NCBI RefSeq assembly: GCF_007741495.1
Contig: NZ_CP036262.1
Span: 2,170,001-2,234,000 of the forward strand
Reading direction: 5' to 3'
Source of the DNA: Roseimaritima multifibrata
GTDB taxonomy: Bacteria; Planctomycetota; Planctomycetia; Pirellulales; Pirellulaceae
DNA: 64,000 bases
Part shown: piece after piece, positions 52,373 through 63,700 of the stretch
Layout: each line of letters begins with the position of its first letter
How positions within the stretch are numbered: the stretch's first letter is position 1
Program-made: the position numbers and the translations under genes
Notes under the pieces: generated by a model
Databases searched by the model: none
What the model was told of the DNA's origin: nothing
Seen by the model: the letters and a program-made list of their open reading frames with translations, nothing else

Positions 52373-53266
52373 ATGTCTTCACGCCGTGGTTCATCGTTTG
52401 CCGGACTCTCCGTCGCCATCGCTACCCCTTTCCGAGACGGAAAGGTTGACTATGAGCGACTGAAAGAGCAGCTGGAGTTTCAGCTGGAAGCGGGAACGAC
52501 CTGTATTGTCCCTGTGGGAACCACAGGTGAATCGCCCACCCTTACTCATGAAGAACATGAGCGGGTCATCAGCGAAACGATCCAGACCGTCGCTGGGCGA
52601 GCAAAAGTGATGGCGGGTACGGGCAGCAATAGCACGGCCGAAGCCCTCCGGTTGACAAAAAGAGCCGAAAAAGAGGGAGCGGATGCGACACTTCAGGTAG
52701 CTCCCTACTACAACAAACCAACCCAAGAAGGGTTCTTCCAGCATTTCAAAGCGGTTGCCGAAGCGGTTGCGATTCCCGTCTGCGTCTACAACATCCCAGG
52801 ACGAAGCGCCGCAAATATCGAAGCCACCACGATCCAGCGGTTGGCCGATGTCCCCGGAATTGCAATGGTCAAAGAGGCTACAGGGAAACTGGATGCTTGC
52901 TCTGAAATCCTCGGAACGACCGACCTGACCGTTCTCTGTGGCGATGATAGCCTGACCTTGCCAATGATGTCTGTCGGCGGCGAAGGGGTGATCTCGGTGG
53001 TCGGAAACCTTGTCCCACGCGATATGCTTCAGCTGGTCCAGTGCTTCCGTGCTGGCGATTTGGCCGGGGCTCAGCAATGGCACCACAAATTGTTCTCGCT
53101 CTGCCGAGACATGTTGGGATTGGCGACAAACCCGATCCCGCTGAAAGCAGCCATGCAAATGGTAGGGCGTGACAGTGGCGAACTTCGCCTTCCGATGACC
53201 CCTCTGGACGAAACAGAGCTCGGAAAACTGCGAAAAACGCTCCAGACCTACGGATTGCTGAATTAA
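52373..53266 (+). CDS. dapA: 4-hydroxy-tetrahydrodipicolinate synthase
   Basis: 297 residues from ATG 52373 ([23 protein letters not shown]); the frame's earlier ATG adds a non-family leader. The aldolase-type TIM barrel has GTTGES (49-54), Tyr139 in VYNIPGRS and the Schiff-base Lys167 in AMVKEATG. It condenses pyruvate with aspartate semialdehyde in lysine and diaminopimelate synthesis. The C-terminal part is of the usual dimer-of-dimers length. It stands alone, preceded by repeat element C and followed at 168 bp by the EF-hand gene. Confidence 0.93.
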   Translation: MSSRRGSSFAGLSVAIATPFRDGKVDYERLKEQLEFQLEAGTTCIVPVGTTGESPTLTHEEHERVISETIQTVAGRAKVMAGTGSNSTAEALRLTKRAEKEGADATLQVAPYYNKPTQEGFFQHFKAVAEAVAIPVCVYNIPGRSAANIEATTIQRLADVPGIAMVKEATGKLDACSEILGTTDLTVLCGDDSLTLPMMSVGGEGVISVVGNLVPRDMLQLVQCFRAGDLAGAQQWHHKLFSLCRDMLGLATNPIPLKAAMQMVGRDSGELRLPMTPLDETELGKLRKTLQTYGLLN

Positions 53267-53433
53267 ATAGCGTTTCGGAACTTCGTGGCAAAAACGGGGT
53301 TAGAATTAGTAGTGGTGTACCGAATTCGGGAATCTGGATTCGTTTCACGGCTGCTTCGGCCCAAACGCCTGCCATCGAACTGGGATTGAAGCATCCTTTT
53401 GTTTTCTTCTCTGGTCCTTTCCGAGCCAAATCG

Positions 53434-54795
53434 ATGTTCCGCATCCAATTGTATTCCTTCTGTAAATCGGTTGCTCTGCTGGTGCTTGCTGGTGGATTAG
53501 TCTGTCAGCAGGTCGCGATTGCCCAGCCCCCAGGGCGTGGGGGCGATGATCGTGGACGTGGAGGCGATCGAGGAGGTGACCGGGGGGGCGATCGTGGACG
53601 CGGTGGCGATGACCGAGGTCGTGGCGGCGACCGCGGCCGCGGTGGTGATGACCGCGGGCGAGGAGGCGATCGAGGCCGAGGCGGTTTCGATCCGAGCGAA
53701 TTCCTGAAACGGCTGGACCGCAACGGCAATGGAATGATCGATATGGATGAGCGGGAAGGACCGGCTCAATTCATGCTTGCCCGTATTCAACGCGATCACC
53801 CGCAAATCAAAATCGACCGTCCGATTTCGATCAAGGATCTTTCGGAGTCAATCTCCCGCGGTCGAGGTGAAACCAGTTCCACGACCGAGCAGAAATCGGC
53901 GCTGGAAACCGAGTTGCTTGTCCCCGGGTTTGGCGAGGAAGTCATGCTTGAACCCATTCCTGGATTTGGGTCCGCAGCTGCCCTGTTTGATGTGACGGTT
54001 ACCGAAGAGGATGAACGGGCCGCAGCGGAATTGGTGCGCCGCTACGACCGCAACCGAGACGGATTTGTTAACTCCAGTGAATTGAGTAGTCGCTGGGAAG
54101 GGAATCCAATGGATTTCGATCGCAATCGCGATGGAAAACTTTCGGCGTCCGAACTGGCTGTTCGCAATGGACGACGACGCGAAGTCAAAGCAACTGAAGA
54201 GAATCGCCAAACCGAACGTCGCCGGGATGATCGCCGCCGAGACGAAGACGAAGTGGTCGATATCTACAACGGAGCCAAATCGTTCAGAAATTTAGGGTAC
54301 CCCGATTCCGGTGACGAATTGCCCGACCTTTTTAAAGAACGTGACGAGAATGGTGACCTGCAAGTCTTGATGAGCGAATTTGCTGCGGAGTGGAGTGAAG
54401 AAAAGGTGCGCGAATTCTATGCCCTCGACCACAACAAAGATGGGGCCATTACATTGGCAGAATTCCGCTCTGAAGCTCGCAGCGAATCGATGGAAGAGGA
54501 ACGTGGTACCGGGGACGAAAGCCGCACCGCATCTAGCAGCAAACGTTCAAGTGGGGGGAGCAGCCGGACTTCGTCGGGGGCATCGTCTAGTGCGGGTGCC
54601 GGTGGAGACGACCGGAGCGCGAAATACCTGAGCTATGCAAAACGTATCATCGACAAGAATGACACGAATAAAGATGGTGCCCTTCAAGCTTCGGAGTGGA
54701 AGGAAATGCTGATCGATCCTTCTCCCGCCGATAGGAACAAGGACAATAAAATTACGGTGGAAGAATACACCGATTACCTGCTTCAGAAGAAATGA
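53434..54795 (+). CDS. Secreted EF-hand (calcium-binding) protein with Gly-Arg-Asp-rich region
   Basis: 453 residues from ATG 53434 (MFRIQLYSFCKSVALLVLAG), which gives a signal peptide ending near AIA-QPP. A low-complexity GGDRGRGG-type region covers residues about 35-85 (53535-53690). Seven EF-hand-like loops follow: DRNGNGMIDMDE, DRNRDGFVNSSE, DRNRDGKLSASE, DENGDLQVLMSE, DHNKDGAITLAE, DTNKDGALQASE and DRNKDNKITVEE. A Ser-rich linker lies before the last two. It probably binds several Ca2+ outside the cytoplasm. The stop overlaps the mnmE start (ATGA), an odd pairing of an exported protein with a tRNA enzyme. Confidence 0.85.
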   Translation: MFRIQLYSFCKSVALLVLAGGLVCQQVAIAQPPGRGGDDRGRGGDRGGDRGGDRGRGGDDRGRGGDRGRGGDDRGRGGDRGRGGFDPSEFLKRLDRNGNGMIDMDEREGPAQFMLARIQRDHPQIKIDRPISIKDLSESISRGRGETSSTTEQKSALETELLVPGFGEEVMLEPIPGFGSAAALFDVTVTEEDERAAAELVRRYDRNRDGFVNSSELSSRWEGNPMDFDRNRDGKLSASELAVRNGRRREVKATEENRQTERRRDDRRRDEDEVVDIYNGAKSFRNLGYPDSGDELPDLFKERDENGDLQVLMSEFAAEWSEEKVREFYALDHNKDGAITLAEFRSEARSESMEEERGTGDESRTASSSKRSSGGSSRTSSGASSSAGAGGDDRSAKYLSYAKRIIDKNDTNKDGALQASEWKEMLIDPSPADRNKDNKITVEEYTDYLLQKK

Positions 54796-56147
54796 TAGCC
54801 AACGTGCTGGATACGGAAGAAACCATCTGTGCGGTCGCTTCGGCCCCCTCTGGAGCCGCCCGCGGGATTGTCCGTGTCAGCGGACCGGCTGCCCTGTCTG
54901 TCGTTGCCAAATTACTGGTAAGCGACGAACCTTTTCCGGAACGCATGGGAAAGCGGATCGAAGGGGTTTTTCAGTTGCCGGCTCCCTTAGGGGACGTCGC
55001 AGGCGCCGCGTTGTTGTGGCCAACGGAGAAAAGCTATACAGGGCAACCGGCGGCGGAATTGCATCTGCCCGGCTGCTTGCCGTTGCTGGATGCTGCCGTG
55101 GAAGCTCTGGTGCATGCAGGCGCTCGACCCGCAAGGCCAGGGGAGTTTACACTGCGAGCCTTCTTGGCTGGTCGGCTTGATTTGACTCAGGCCGAAGCCG
55201 TGCTGGGGGTTATCGATGCCGATGATCAGCAATCGCTGCAGTTTGCGCTCCATCAGTTGGCCGGTGGGCTGTCGGAACCGCTACAGGACATCCGCCTAGA
55301 ATTGCTTGGCCTACTGTCGCACCTAGAAGCTGGCCTTGATTTCGTTGAAGAGGATATCGAATTCATTTCGACCCAAGAGCTGGTTGAATCGCTCGGGAGC
55401 ATTCAGTCTCGCTTGCTGGCCGTTCAGCAGCAAATGTCCAGTCGAGTCTCCTCGAAAGACCTGCCGCTGATTGTGCTCCGCGGGCGTCCCAACGTCGGGA
55501 AAAGTCGCTTGTTGAATGCACTCTCGGGGGAAGAGGCGGCCATCGTCGCGGATATCGCTGGAACGACTCGCGATTCGGTACAGGTCGTTTGTCAATTGAA
55601 TGGCCATACGGTTTGCCTGACCGATACGGCTGGTCTGGAGGAAGGCCGGAATCCAATTGAACGCGAAGCCCAACAGCTGGCTGCGGGAATTGAACAGCAT
55701 GCGACGATCCGTGTTTTTTGCAGTGATCGCCCGGAAACGGAATCGACGCTGCTGGCCTCGGCCGATTCCATTCCAACGGTTTGGGTAAAAACGAAATCCG
55801 ATTTAGGCGGGGGGGGAACGCCTGCTGAATCAGGGTGGTTGGAAACGAGCAGCGAAACCGGAAGCGGGATCGAAACGCTTCGCTCTGAATTGGCTGAACT
55901 GTTGGATCAGTCGACCGCTGGTGAATTGAAAGGGATCGCCGGAACCGCAGCTCGGTGTGCGGATTCTTTGCAGCGTGGGCTTGTCGCTCTGGACGACGCG
56001 GTAACCATCGCGGTGGGCGAAGGAGGCCAAGAATTAGTGGCGGCCGAGATGCGATTTGCACTGGCCGCGATTGGCGAGGTTACCGGAGAGGTTTATACCG
56101 ACGATATTCTTGATCGAATCTTTAGTCGGTTTTGTATCGGCAAATAG
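54792..56147 (+). CDS. mnmE: tRNA uridine-5-carboxymethylaminomethyl modification GTPase MnmE
   Basis: 451 residues. The N-terminal folate-binding domain has TICAVASAPSGAARGIVRVSG and RPGEFTLRAFLAGRLDLTQAEAV. The GTPase domain, within the helical domain, has G1 GRPNVGKS (231-238), G2 GTTRDSV, G3 DTAG (278-281) and, for G4, TKSD (334-337) in place of the usual NKxD. The end FCIGK carries the catalytic cysteine. With MnmG it modifies U34 of several tRNAs. The start overlaps the EF-hand gene stop by 4 bp. The G domain is slightly short. Confidence 0.94.
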   Translation: MIANVLDTEETICAVASAPSGAARGIVRVSGPAALSVVAKLLVSDEPFPERMGKRIEGVFQLPAPLGDVAGAALLWPTEKSYTGQPAAELHLPGCLPLLDAAVEALVHAGARPARPGEFTLRAFLAGRLDLTQAEAVLGVIDADDQQSLQFALHQLAGGLSEPLQDIRLELLGLLSHLEAGLDFVEEDIEFISTQELVESLGSIQSRLLAVQQQMSSRVSSKDLPLIVLRGRPNVGKSRLLNALSGEEAAIVADIAGTTRDSVQVVCQLNGHTVCLTDTAGLEEGRNPIEREAQQLAAGIEQHATIRVFCSDRPETESTLLASADSIPTVWVKTKSDLGGGGTPAESGWLETSSETGSGIETLRSELAELLDQSTAGELKGIAGTAARCADSLQRGLVALDDAVTIAVGEGGQELVAAEMRFALAAIGEVTGEVYTDDILDRIFSRFCIGK

Positions 56148-56148
56148 C

Positions 56149-56430
56149 TTAGGCGGCTCGCTGAAGCGGTATCGCGGATTCTTTGTCGCGAGTCCCCGTG
56201 CCGCCGTAATAAATCACGTTTTTCTTCTGTAGGTCACAGATCGCCGTCAATTTGACGTTTCGGGGGCCATGCAGACAAAAATAGATCCCGCATGCTTCTC
56301 CCTTCTTAACGACGACTCGCTCTGTTAGGGGGAACGCGTTTGGTTCCAATTGGCCTAAGTCCGCGAGGACGTTGGTGACCAATTGCCTTAGTTCGGTGTA
56401 GTCGATCTGGGTTGGTTGCAGTGCGATCAT
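56149..56430 (-). CDS. Small conserved-looking hypothetical protein
   Basis: 93 residues, start MIALQPTQIDYTELRQLVTNVLADLG. The middle has a beta-rich part, GEACGIYFCLHGPRNVKLTAICDLQKKNVIYYGGTGTRDK. It has no signal or membrane segment. The stop is one base from the mnmE stop, converging. I do not recognise the family. Codon use resembles the neighbours, so I regard it as a real gene. Confidence 0.65.
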   Translation of the reverse strand: MIALQPTQIDYTELRQLVTNVLADLGQLEPNAFPLTERVVVKKGEACGIYFCLHGPRNVKLTAICDLQKKNVIYYGGTGTRDKESAIPLQRAA

Positions 56431-56782
56431 ATGCAGTCGGCAAAATCAAATGGTGTGATAGAACAAACGAGCGAACCTTGAATGCGATGTCTATCGGCCT
56501 CTGGTCCAGCCAAGATTAACATCCAAAAAAGATCGAAGTTCGACTTTGATGGCATTGTCCCCGAGTTTGTTGATCGTGCGGACAGAACCGTCTGATTGCC
56601 GTGGAGATCGCAAATCCTTGGCAGATAGACTCAAGGATCGACCCGTAGGATTCGCGAACGTCGCCGCGGAGAAAGAGGCTGCCATTTCTCTGGCGAATTC
56701 ACCAAATCCCTTTAAAGAATTCGCAGAAAGCAATCGGCCGGGACGTTCGCATGGATGCGAAAGCGTTCGCGGAGATCGGCCA
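56431..56782. other. Gap without a supported gene
   Basis: 352 bp between the 93-residue gene and the lipoprotein gene. Long frames exist on both strands (56491-56940 minus and 56546-56959 plus), but each overlaps the lipoprotein gene in another frame and has no recognisable domain. The minus-strand end (SLSAKDLRSPRQSDG, ELRSFLDVNLGW) is the only protein-like part. No RNA gene or strong hairpin seen. Confidence 0.4.
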
Positions 56783-57427
56783 TTAATGATGCAAGATTTT
56801 TTTGCGATCGGCTTTGGTAATACGCCCTTGAATATCTTGCAAAATCGATTGTTCCAAAGTGGCGTCGCGTCCCAGCGGAATCCAGCCAAGGGTCGTTTGC
56901 GTCGATGGCAAAACGTCATTGGAACGCTCGACGGTACCATCGTTGCGCCGCGATGCTAAACCTTCGGTCGCTTCCATGCCCCGGTTTGTGTCTTCCAGTT
57001 CTTTCTGGACGACGACTTCAATCTGGTACCCGGTGCCATTGGGACGGACAAAGACCGTTGCACGGCGGCGAATCGACTGAAGCGTGCTTTGCCATCGTTC
57101 GAATCCCTTGGTGCTATCCTTACGCCAAGGTTCAAAAATCGACGCACCAACACGATAGGACGTATCCAGTCGTCCTTCCATCACCAGGCCAGGATGGTTC
57201 TGGACAGGTCTTTCGCGTTGCACATGGAAGTAATCGTCGACAACATCAACAACTTGCAGCCAAACGAAATCGTCTGCGACGGGCGGCAATTCCAGCGGAT
57301 TGGGAACGTAGGTTTGTGGGACGGGAGTTTTCACTCGGTACAGCAGTCGACCACAACCACTCAGCAGCAATACGCTGCATAAGAGGATCCAGATGAGTGG
57401 CCTAGTGGGTTGCCAATACCGCGTCAC
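56783..57427 (-). CDS. Predicted lipoprotein of unknown function
   Basis: I choose GTG 57427, with AAGGA about nine bases upstream, because it gives MTRYWQPTRPLIWILLCSVLLLSGC, a standard lipoprotein signal with Cys25. An ATG at 57586 would add 53 residues before it. The mature part of 214 total residues has PNPLELPPVADDFVWLQVVDVVDDYFHVQRERPV and ATVFVRPNGTGYQIEVVVQKELED, a beta-rich soluble domain. Family not recognised. The gap of 359 bp upstream separates it from the giant protein gene on the same strand. Confidence 0.72.
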   Translation of the reverse strand: MTRYWQPTRPLIWILLCSVLLLSGCGRLLYRVKTPVPQTYVPNPLELPPVADDFVWLQVVDVVDDYFHVQRERPVQNHPGLVMEGRLDTSYRVGASIFEPWRKDSTKGFERWQSTLQSIRRRATVFVRPNGTGYQIEVVVQKELEDTNRGMEATEGLASRRNDGTVERSNDVLPSTQTTLGWIPLGRDATLEQSILQDIQGRITKADRKKILHH

Positions 57428-57786
57428 GCAAAACGTCCTTGCTAGCAATTGTTTCGCTCCGCACCGATCGGAGACTCTGCCGGGGTAGATTCGTAAGAAA
57501 CGGTCCTCGGCCGCAAGACCAATTTGAAAAGCCGTATTTTTCCCATTCGAATCTTCTGCGAGATTGATAACGTTCGTGGTGGCCATTTTTGCTGGCGTTA
57601 CCGCGACAGAAGGTGATTCTCCTTGCGTCGCGGTAAAATCGACCCTCCTTCGGATCGCCCTTGCCTAAAACAGAGGGAAGTGTGTGCGAGCCAACGGCAG
57701 CACCAAAAGGATTTGTTGCCTCAGAGAGCTGGCATCGTCTTTGCGCCGGTGAACTGCCCTGAATCCCCTTCAAAGCAGAAATTGTT

Positions 57787-60700
57787 TTATTTTTTGACGT
57801 CAGGGGTAACGTTGAAAAGTTGTTCGGTGGAATCTAAATCGTCGGACGATTGGCGATAGCTTTCCAGAATGGTGGACGGATCTAACATGCGCCATGCAGG
57901 TAGAGAACTGAGGGCGGCTGTCACGAACGCACCGCCGCGAAGGAGCCAAGCGACATATCCCAGGGAGGCAAGGCCTGCACTGACGCCAACGGCACCAATA
58001 CTGATCGAGACACTGTCAGCATGGTCCTGTCGCATGTAGTCGTCCCATTGATGCCAGGAGATCGCCTGAGCAATGTCTTGTTGCAAAAGGTCTCGGATCT
58101 GGGCAAGTTCCAACTCGCTCATTTGTAGGTTCCGCCCCGAATGGGCGTGGGAATCGACGAGTGTTTCCCAAGATTCCAGTTCGGACCTGCGATTGAAAAG
58201 CGGTTTTGTGCGGTCGCCATTTTCACGGTCGTGATCCGATTCTGCCAAGCCAACGGGAGCGTCAGCGTCACCGGAATGATGGTCCCGTCTTCCTGAGTTG
58301 TCAGGGGCATAGGGATTAATAAGCAGCGGGGTTTCGTTGTTGCCAGGAGAGTTTTCGGTGGAATCGTCCCGGTCACCATTGTCGGATGATTCGCTGTCAT
58401 TCCCGACACCAATTGGTCCTGGATCTCTCGATCCTAAGGACGATCCTGGATTGGAACTTGCTCCCGAAGCGAATCCGGATCCAGGACCTGCGATCGCTTG
58501 GACCCGAATCGTAACGTGCGTCAGATTGCTTTCTTGGTTCCCGTCAAAGGCACGGTAGTACCAGACATCTTCTCCGATAAATCCTGAAGAAGGGGTGTAC
58601 AACCATTCGCCGTTTGGCGTTTGAGAAAGCTGACCATGCGCGGGGGGAGTAACCATCGTGATGAATAGGTCGTCCCCTTCGGCGTCCCTGTCGTTTGCCA
58701 ATGGGTTTGGTGAGGAGAGGGTGATCGATGTGCCGTAGTTGGTGGTGTAGGAATCAGGGACCGCCTCGGGCGCCGAGTTATCGTTGATGATCCGCACGGT
58801 GATAAATTGTTCTGCCGATAAACCGCCTGCATCGGTCGTGCGGAGGAGGACCTGGTATTCCGATTGACTGGCGACGTCTAGGACTGGCGTTTGGAACAGC
58901 AATGTTGCGCCAGCGGCACCTCCCAGACTGAATTCAGCCTGATCAATACCCCCAACTATTTCATAGCGGAAATGATCGATCAGATCCGGGTCGCTAGTGA
59001 TCAGTTCCCCCAGGACAATTCCTGCCGATGTATCGGTCGTCTTTGAAACGGCAAATTGATTCGGGGTGATGCCTGTCGGAGCATCGTTGACATCGCTCAC
59101 GTCCACGGAAATGTTTTCGCTGTGAGTGTTGCCTTCGCTATCGGTAACAAGGACCTGTACCTGATACGTTGCCTGTCGTTCATGATCCAGGATTCCGTCC
59201 GTTAGGACCAGTTGGTCGCCATCGATCGAGAATTTTGCTTGGTCAACGCCGCCGGCGATTGAATAACGAAACGTGTCACCTGAATCAGAGTCGATGGCGG
59301 TCAGAGTGCCAGCGCTGAATCCGCTAGACGTGTCGGTGTTTTCGTCGACGCTAAACGTGGAAGGAAGAATGGCCGTCGGCGCTTCGTTGATGTCGCGTAC
59401 GTCAACGTCAATGGCTTCACTGTAAGTGTTTCCCGCGCTGTCGGTAACCAGGACCTGAACGTTGTAGGTCGGTTGCCGTTCATGATCCAGGATTCCATCG
59501 GTCAAGATCAATTGGTCGCCAGTGATCGAGAATTTGGCTTGATCGGCTCCGCCGGCGATCGAGTACACAAACGCTTCGCCAGAATCTGGGTCGACGGTCG
59601 TTAATGTCCCCACGCTGATTCCGCCAGCGGTATCGATGTTTTCGTCGACGTTAAACGCAGTGGGAAGGATTGCGGTAGGCATTTCGTTGCTGTCGCTTAC
59701 TGCAATGGCAATGTTTTTGCTGTGAGTGTTCCCCGCACCATCGGTCACCAGGACCTGAACGTCGTAGGCCGCTTGCCTTTCATGATCGAGGATCCCATCG
59801 GTCAAAATCAGTTGGTCGCCAGCGACCGAGAACTTAGCTTGGTCGGAGCCACCGCTGATCGAGTATGCGAACGTATCGCCCGAATCCGGATCGATGGTTG
59901 TCAGTGTCCCAACGCTGTAGCCGCTGGCCGTATCGGTATTTTCGATAACACTAAATGCATCGGGAACGATTGCGGTCGGCGCTTCGTTGATGTCATTCAC
60001 GTCGACGGAAAGGGTATCGCTGTAGGTGTTGCCCCCGCTGTCGGTTACCTGGACTTGGACGTCATACGTTGCTTGCCTTTCATGATCCAGGTGTCCGTCC
60101 GTTAGAATCAGTTGGTCGCCAGCGATGGAGAACTTGGCTTGATCGGCGCCGCCAGTGATTGAATAGGTGAAGGTTTCGCCAGAATCCGGGTCGGCCGCCG
60201 TTAAGGTTCCGACACGGTATCCGCCAGCCGTATCGATGTTTTCATCGACATTGAACGCGCTGGGAAGGATGGCCGTCGGTGCTTCGTTGACTTCACTTAC
60301 GTTAACGTAAATCGTTTCGCTGTAAGTGTGTCCCGCTCCATCGATCACCTGCACATCAACCAGGTAGGTCGCTTGCCGCATACGATTAAGAACGCCGTCA
60401 TCGAAGATCAGTTGGTCGGCGTTGATGGAAAAATTCGCTTGGTCTGGCCCTCCATTGATCGTGTAGGCAAAGGTTTCTCCTGAATCGGGGTCGACGGTTG
60501 TTAGCGTTCCCAGGATGAGCCCACCGGAAGTGTTCGTCAATTCTGTGACGTTAAACGCATCTGGGGTGATATCGGTGGGTGTTTCGTTGATGTCATCAAC
60601 GTTGACGGAGATGGTTTCTCGGAAAAGGTTTCCGGCACCGTCCGTAACCAGGATCTGGACTTCGTAGGTAGCCTGTCTTTCATGGTCCAGGATCCCATCG

Positions 60701-63700
60701 TCCAGCGACAACTGGTCGCCACTGATGGAAAATTTCGCTTGGTCGGATCCGCCGCTGATCGAGTACGAAAACGTTTCTCCGGAATCCGGGTCGGTCGTTG
60801 TAAGGGTTCCGACGCTGTACCCCCCCGTCGTATTCGTGTTCTCGCTTACGGAAAAGGTATTTGGATTAATGTCGGTGGGCGCTTCATTGATGTCGATGAC
60901 GTTTACGGAAATTTTCTCTTTGTGACGGTTTCCGCCACTATCGGTGACCTGGACATCGACGCTGTAGCTGTTCTGGTTTTCATAATCCAGGATGCCGTCG
61001 TCCAGGGTTAGTCGATCGCCGCTGATAGTAAATTTTGTTTGGTCGGTTCCGCCGATAATTGCATAGGTAAACGTTTCACCTGAATCGGGGTCATCCGCGG
61101 TAAGGATCCCTACGTTGACACCGTTATTGGTGTCGGTGTTTTCATCGATTGAGAATGAATGTGGCGTGATGTCGGTCGGTGCTTCGTTGATGTCGGCAAC
61201 GAAGACCGTCAGTGTTTTGCTGTACTGGCTTCCGCCGCTATCGGTGGCCAGCACGTCGACGGTGTAGTGATCCTTCCGTTCGTGGTCCAGCAGGCCATCG
61301 TTGAGTATTAAGTTGTTTGAATTGATGGTGAAATTGCCTGCATCTGCTCCGCCGTCGATGGAGAAGACAAAAGAATCACCTGCATCGGGATCGACGGCCG
61401 TCAGCGTTCCGACGACTTGTCCCAAAGAGGTGTCAACGTTTTCGTTAACCGAAAAGGAATTCGGGTTGATATCGGATGGAGCGTCGTTTACCTGTGTGAT
61501 ATCGACGCGAATCGACCCCAGATTTTGGTCGGTTCCTCCGCCGAAGCCTGTGTTTCCGTTGTCTTTGACAGCAACCGAAACGCTGTCGGCATTGTTTCCT
61601 GCCGTGTCGGCTGTTTGGTGGAGGTATTGGATATTGCTGATCGTATCGAGATAGCTATTTAGATTCGTCAGTGATCCCGTTAGCGTCAGCGACGATGAAC
61701 TTGTACCCCCGATCACGACCCCTCCGCTACTTGTTGCATACAAACTGCCTCCTCGGGCCGTTGCAATGGTGACCGTCAATAGTCCGTTGGCATGGTCAAC
61801 GTCGGCAATCTGTACGCCCGATAAATCGATGTTGCTTTTGACGTCCTCGGTGACCACAACGTTGGCAGGAAGCGTTCCCGAATTAAACGGTGCGTCGTTG
61901 ATCGCCATGATTTGAATGGTTTGTTCGTTGATGCCGACTTCGCTGTTCGCATCGCCCGTCGTGCCAGGGTCGGAGCCTGAATTTCCATGGTCATTCACGG
62001 TGACCGAGATAAGCGTCGATGTCGCTGGGGTATCGCTATCGTTAAGGTAGGAAACCGTTCCAGAGCTTGTGCCTGTTAGCAGTTGATTGATTGCATCGAC
62101 GGTACCAGTCAGAACGACGGAGGCGGAGGCATTGCCTGATTCGATGACGACTCCGCTGTCGCCCGCGGTGACGTTCAGTATCCCTTCGCCTACTTCGATG
62201 GTAGTGGTGACAGAGGAGCCTGCGCTGTCAGCATCGCTGATGCTGAAGCCGATACCATGTAGGACAAGTTTCTGGTTTTCGATGGCGGTTAGAGAGTTGT
62301 TCGGCACTACCACAAGCGGTGTGTCGTTTACCGCTGCGGTCGTGATCGTGCTACTAGCAACGACCGAGTCTAACCCGCTAGAATCCGTTACCGAAAACTG
62401 AAAAGTCCGATCTCCCTCAAGTAGATTGTCACTGCTGTTTTCGTAGGTCATCGACTGAATCAACCAAGCGAGATTAGTGGCACTGAGTGAGTCACCACTT
62501 GCTCGTGTAACGCTAAATTCAGTTCCGTCGTAGACGATCCGGACTTCGGTTCCTAAGGCTGTCGCAAAATCGGTTTTAGGTTCGGTTGCGTTAAAATCGA
62601 CACCCGCGAAACGGACGATTTCTTGGTTCCCGTTTAGGATCCCACTGAAACGAACCGTCAGGCGGTTGAAGCTGGCATTGTCTAGATCCGAGACGGCTAC
62701 ATCATTGTCCGCGATCGCGACCGGCATCCCATTTTCGATGTAGCTGGTGGTGTATCCGGTTCCGGGTTGAGGACCATTTAGGTCAATGACCGGCGCGTCA
62801 TTGATCGCCACGATATAGACCGTGGTGATGCCGCTGACCTGCTTCGCATTGCCACTCCCCTGCGAGCTATCGTTTTGGTCATCAAAGGTCCAGGTGATTT
62901 CTACCGTCGACGGAGGCGCGTCACTGCGATGAGAGTACGCGATAGACCGGATGACCTGGTTGACTTCAGTCCCTGTGGTGTTGGCAGCGAATGTGATCGT
63001 TAGTTGACCGTCTACGTTTACCAAAGAACCGACGATCGATCCGGAAAGTTTTACGTCGGAACCGTCAAACAGAAGATTCCCCGTCGCCGTGAATACATCG
63101 TTGATGTCAGGCCCGGTGCTGCGTGAGAGCGTCAGCGTTGAATCGCCAAAATCGTTGGCGTTGGAGAGTTCTTGATCGAAAACACTCCCCTCGGCGTCAA
63201 GCACTACGGGCGTGCCGTTTTCCACAAACGCGGCCGTTCCGCCAAGGGATTCGGTTCCGTGAAAGAACGGGTCTTCCGTTCCGTCCGCTGAAAGATGTTG
63301 AACGAAACTTTCGTTGCGGCCGCTCGCTGCCGTTCCAACAAGGTATAGAGAACCATCGATCCCTTCGATGATGTCATGGGCGGAGCTTTCGTCGGTGCCG
63401 ATGTCACTTATCAGCCAGCCGTTGTTCGCAAATCCGGTATCGACGGTTCCATTTTCCAGAAAGCGTAAAGCCATGGCTTCCTCGGTACCCGAGACGTCGG
63501 ACGAGCCGACCAGGATGATTTTGCCATCCTCAAGGATCTGAAGCCGATGAATGGTTTCCGTTCCACCGGAATCGACGGTGGTGTAGCCAGAGGACCCAAA
63601 CGAATTATCTAACGCGCCTGAGTGTAGGAAACGAGTAAGTCCAGCATCGCCGTTTCCAAGGTCTCCGGTAAGTAAATATTTTCCGTCGGCCTGAATTCCA

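Noticed and set aside
52177-52419. 80-residue minus-strand frame overlapping the dapA start
   Set aside because: It lies antisense to the beginning of dapA and has no ribosome site; the hydrophobic stretch is short and irregular.
56491-56959. Opposed frames of 149 and 137 residues
   Set aside because: Both overlap the lipoprotein gene in other frames. The minus one has a faintly protein-like end, but not enough to call a gene.
58801-61500. Plus-strand frames of 60-127 residues across the 300-bp repeats
   Set aside because: They are the same antisense pattern repeated in each unit of the giant gene.
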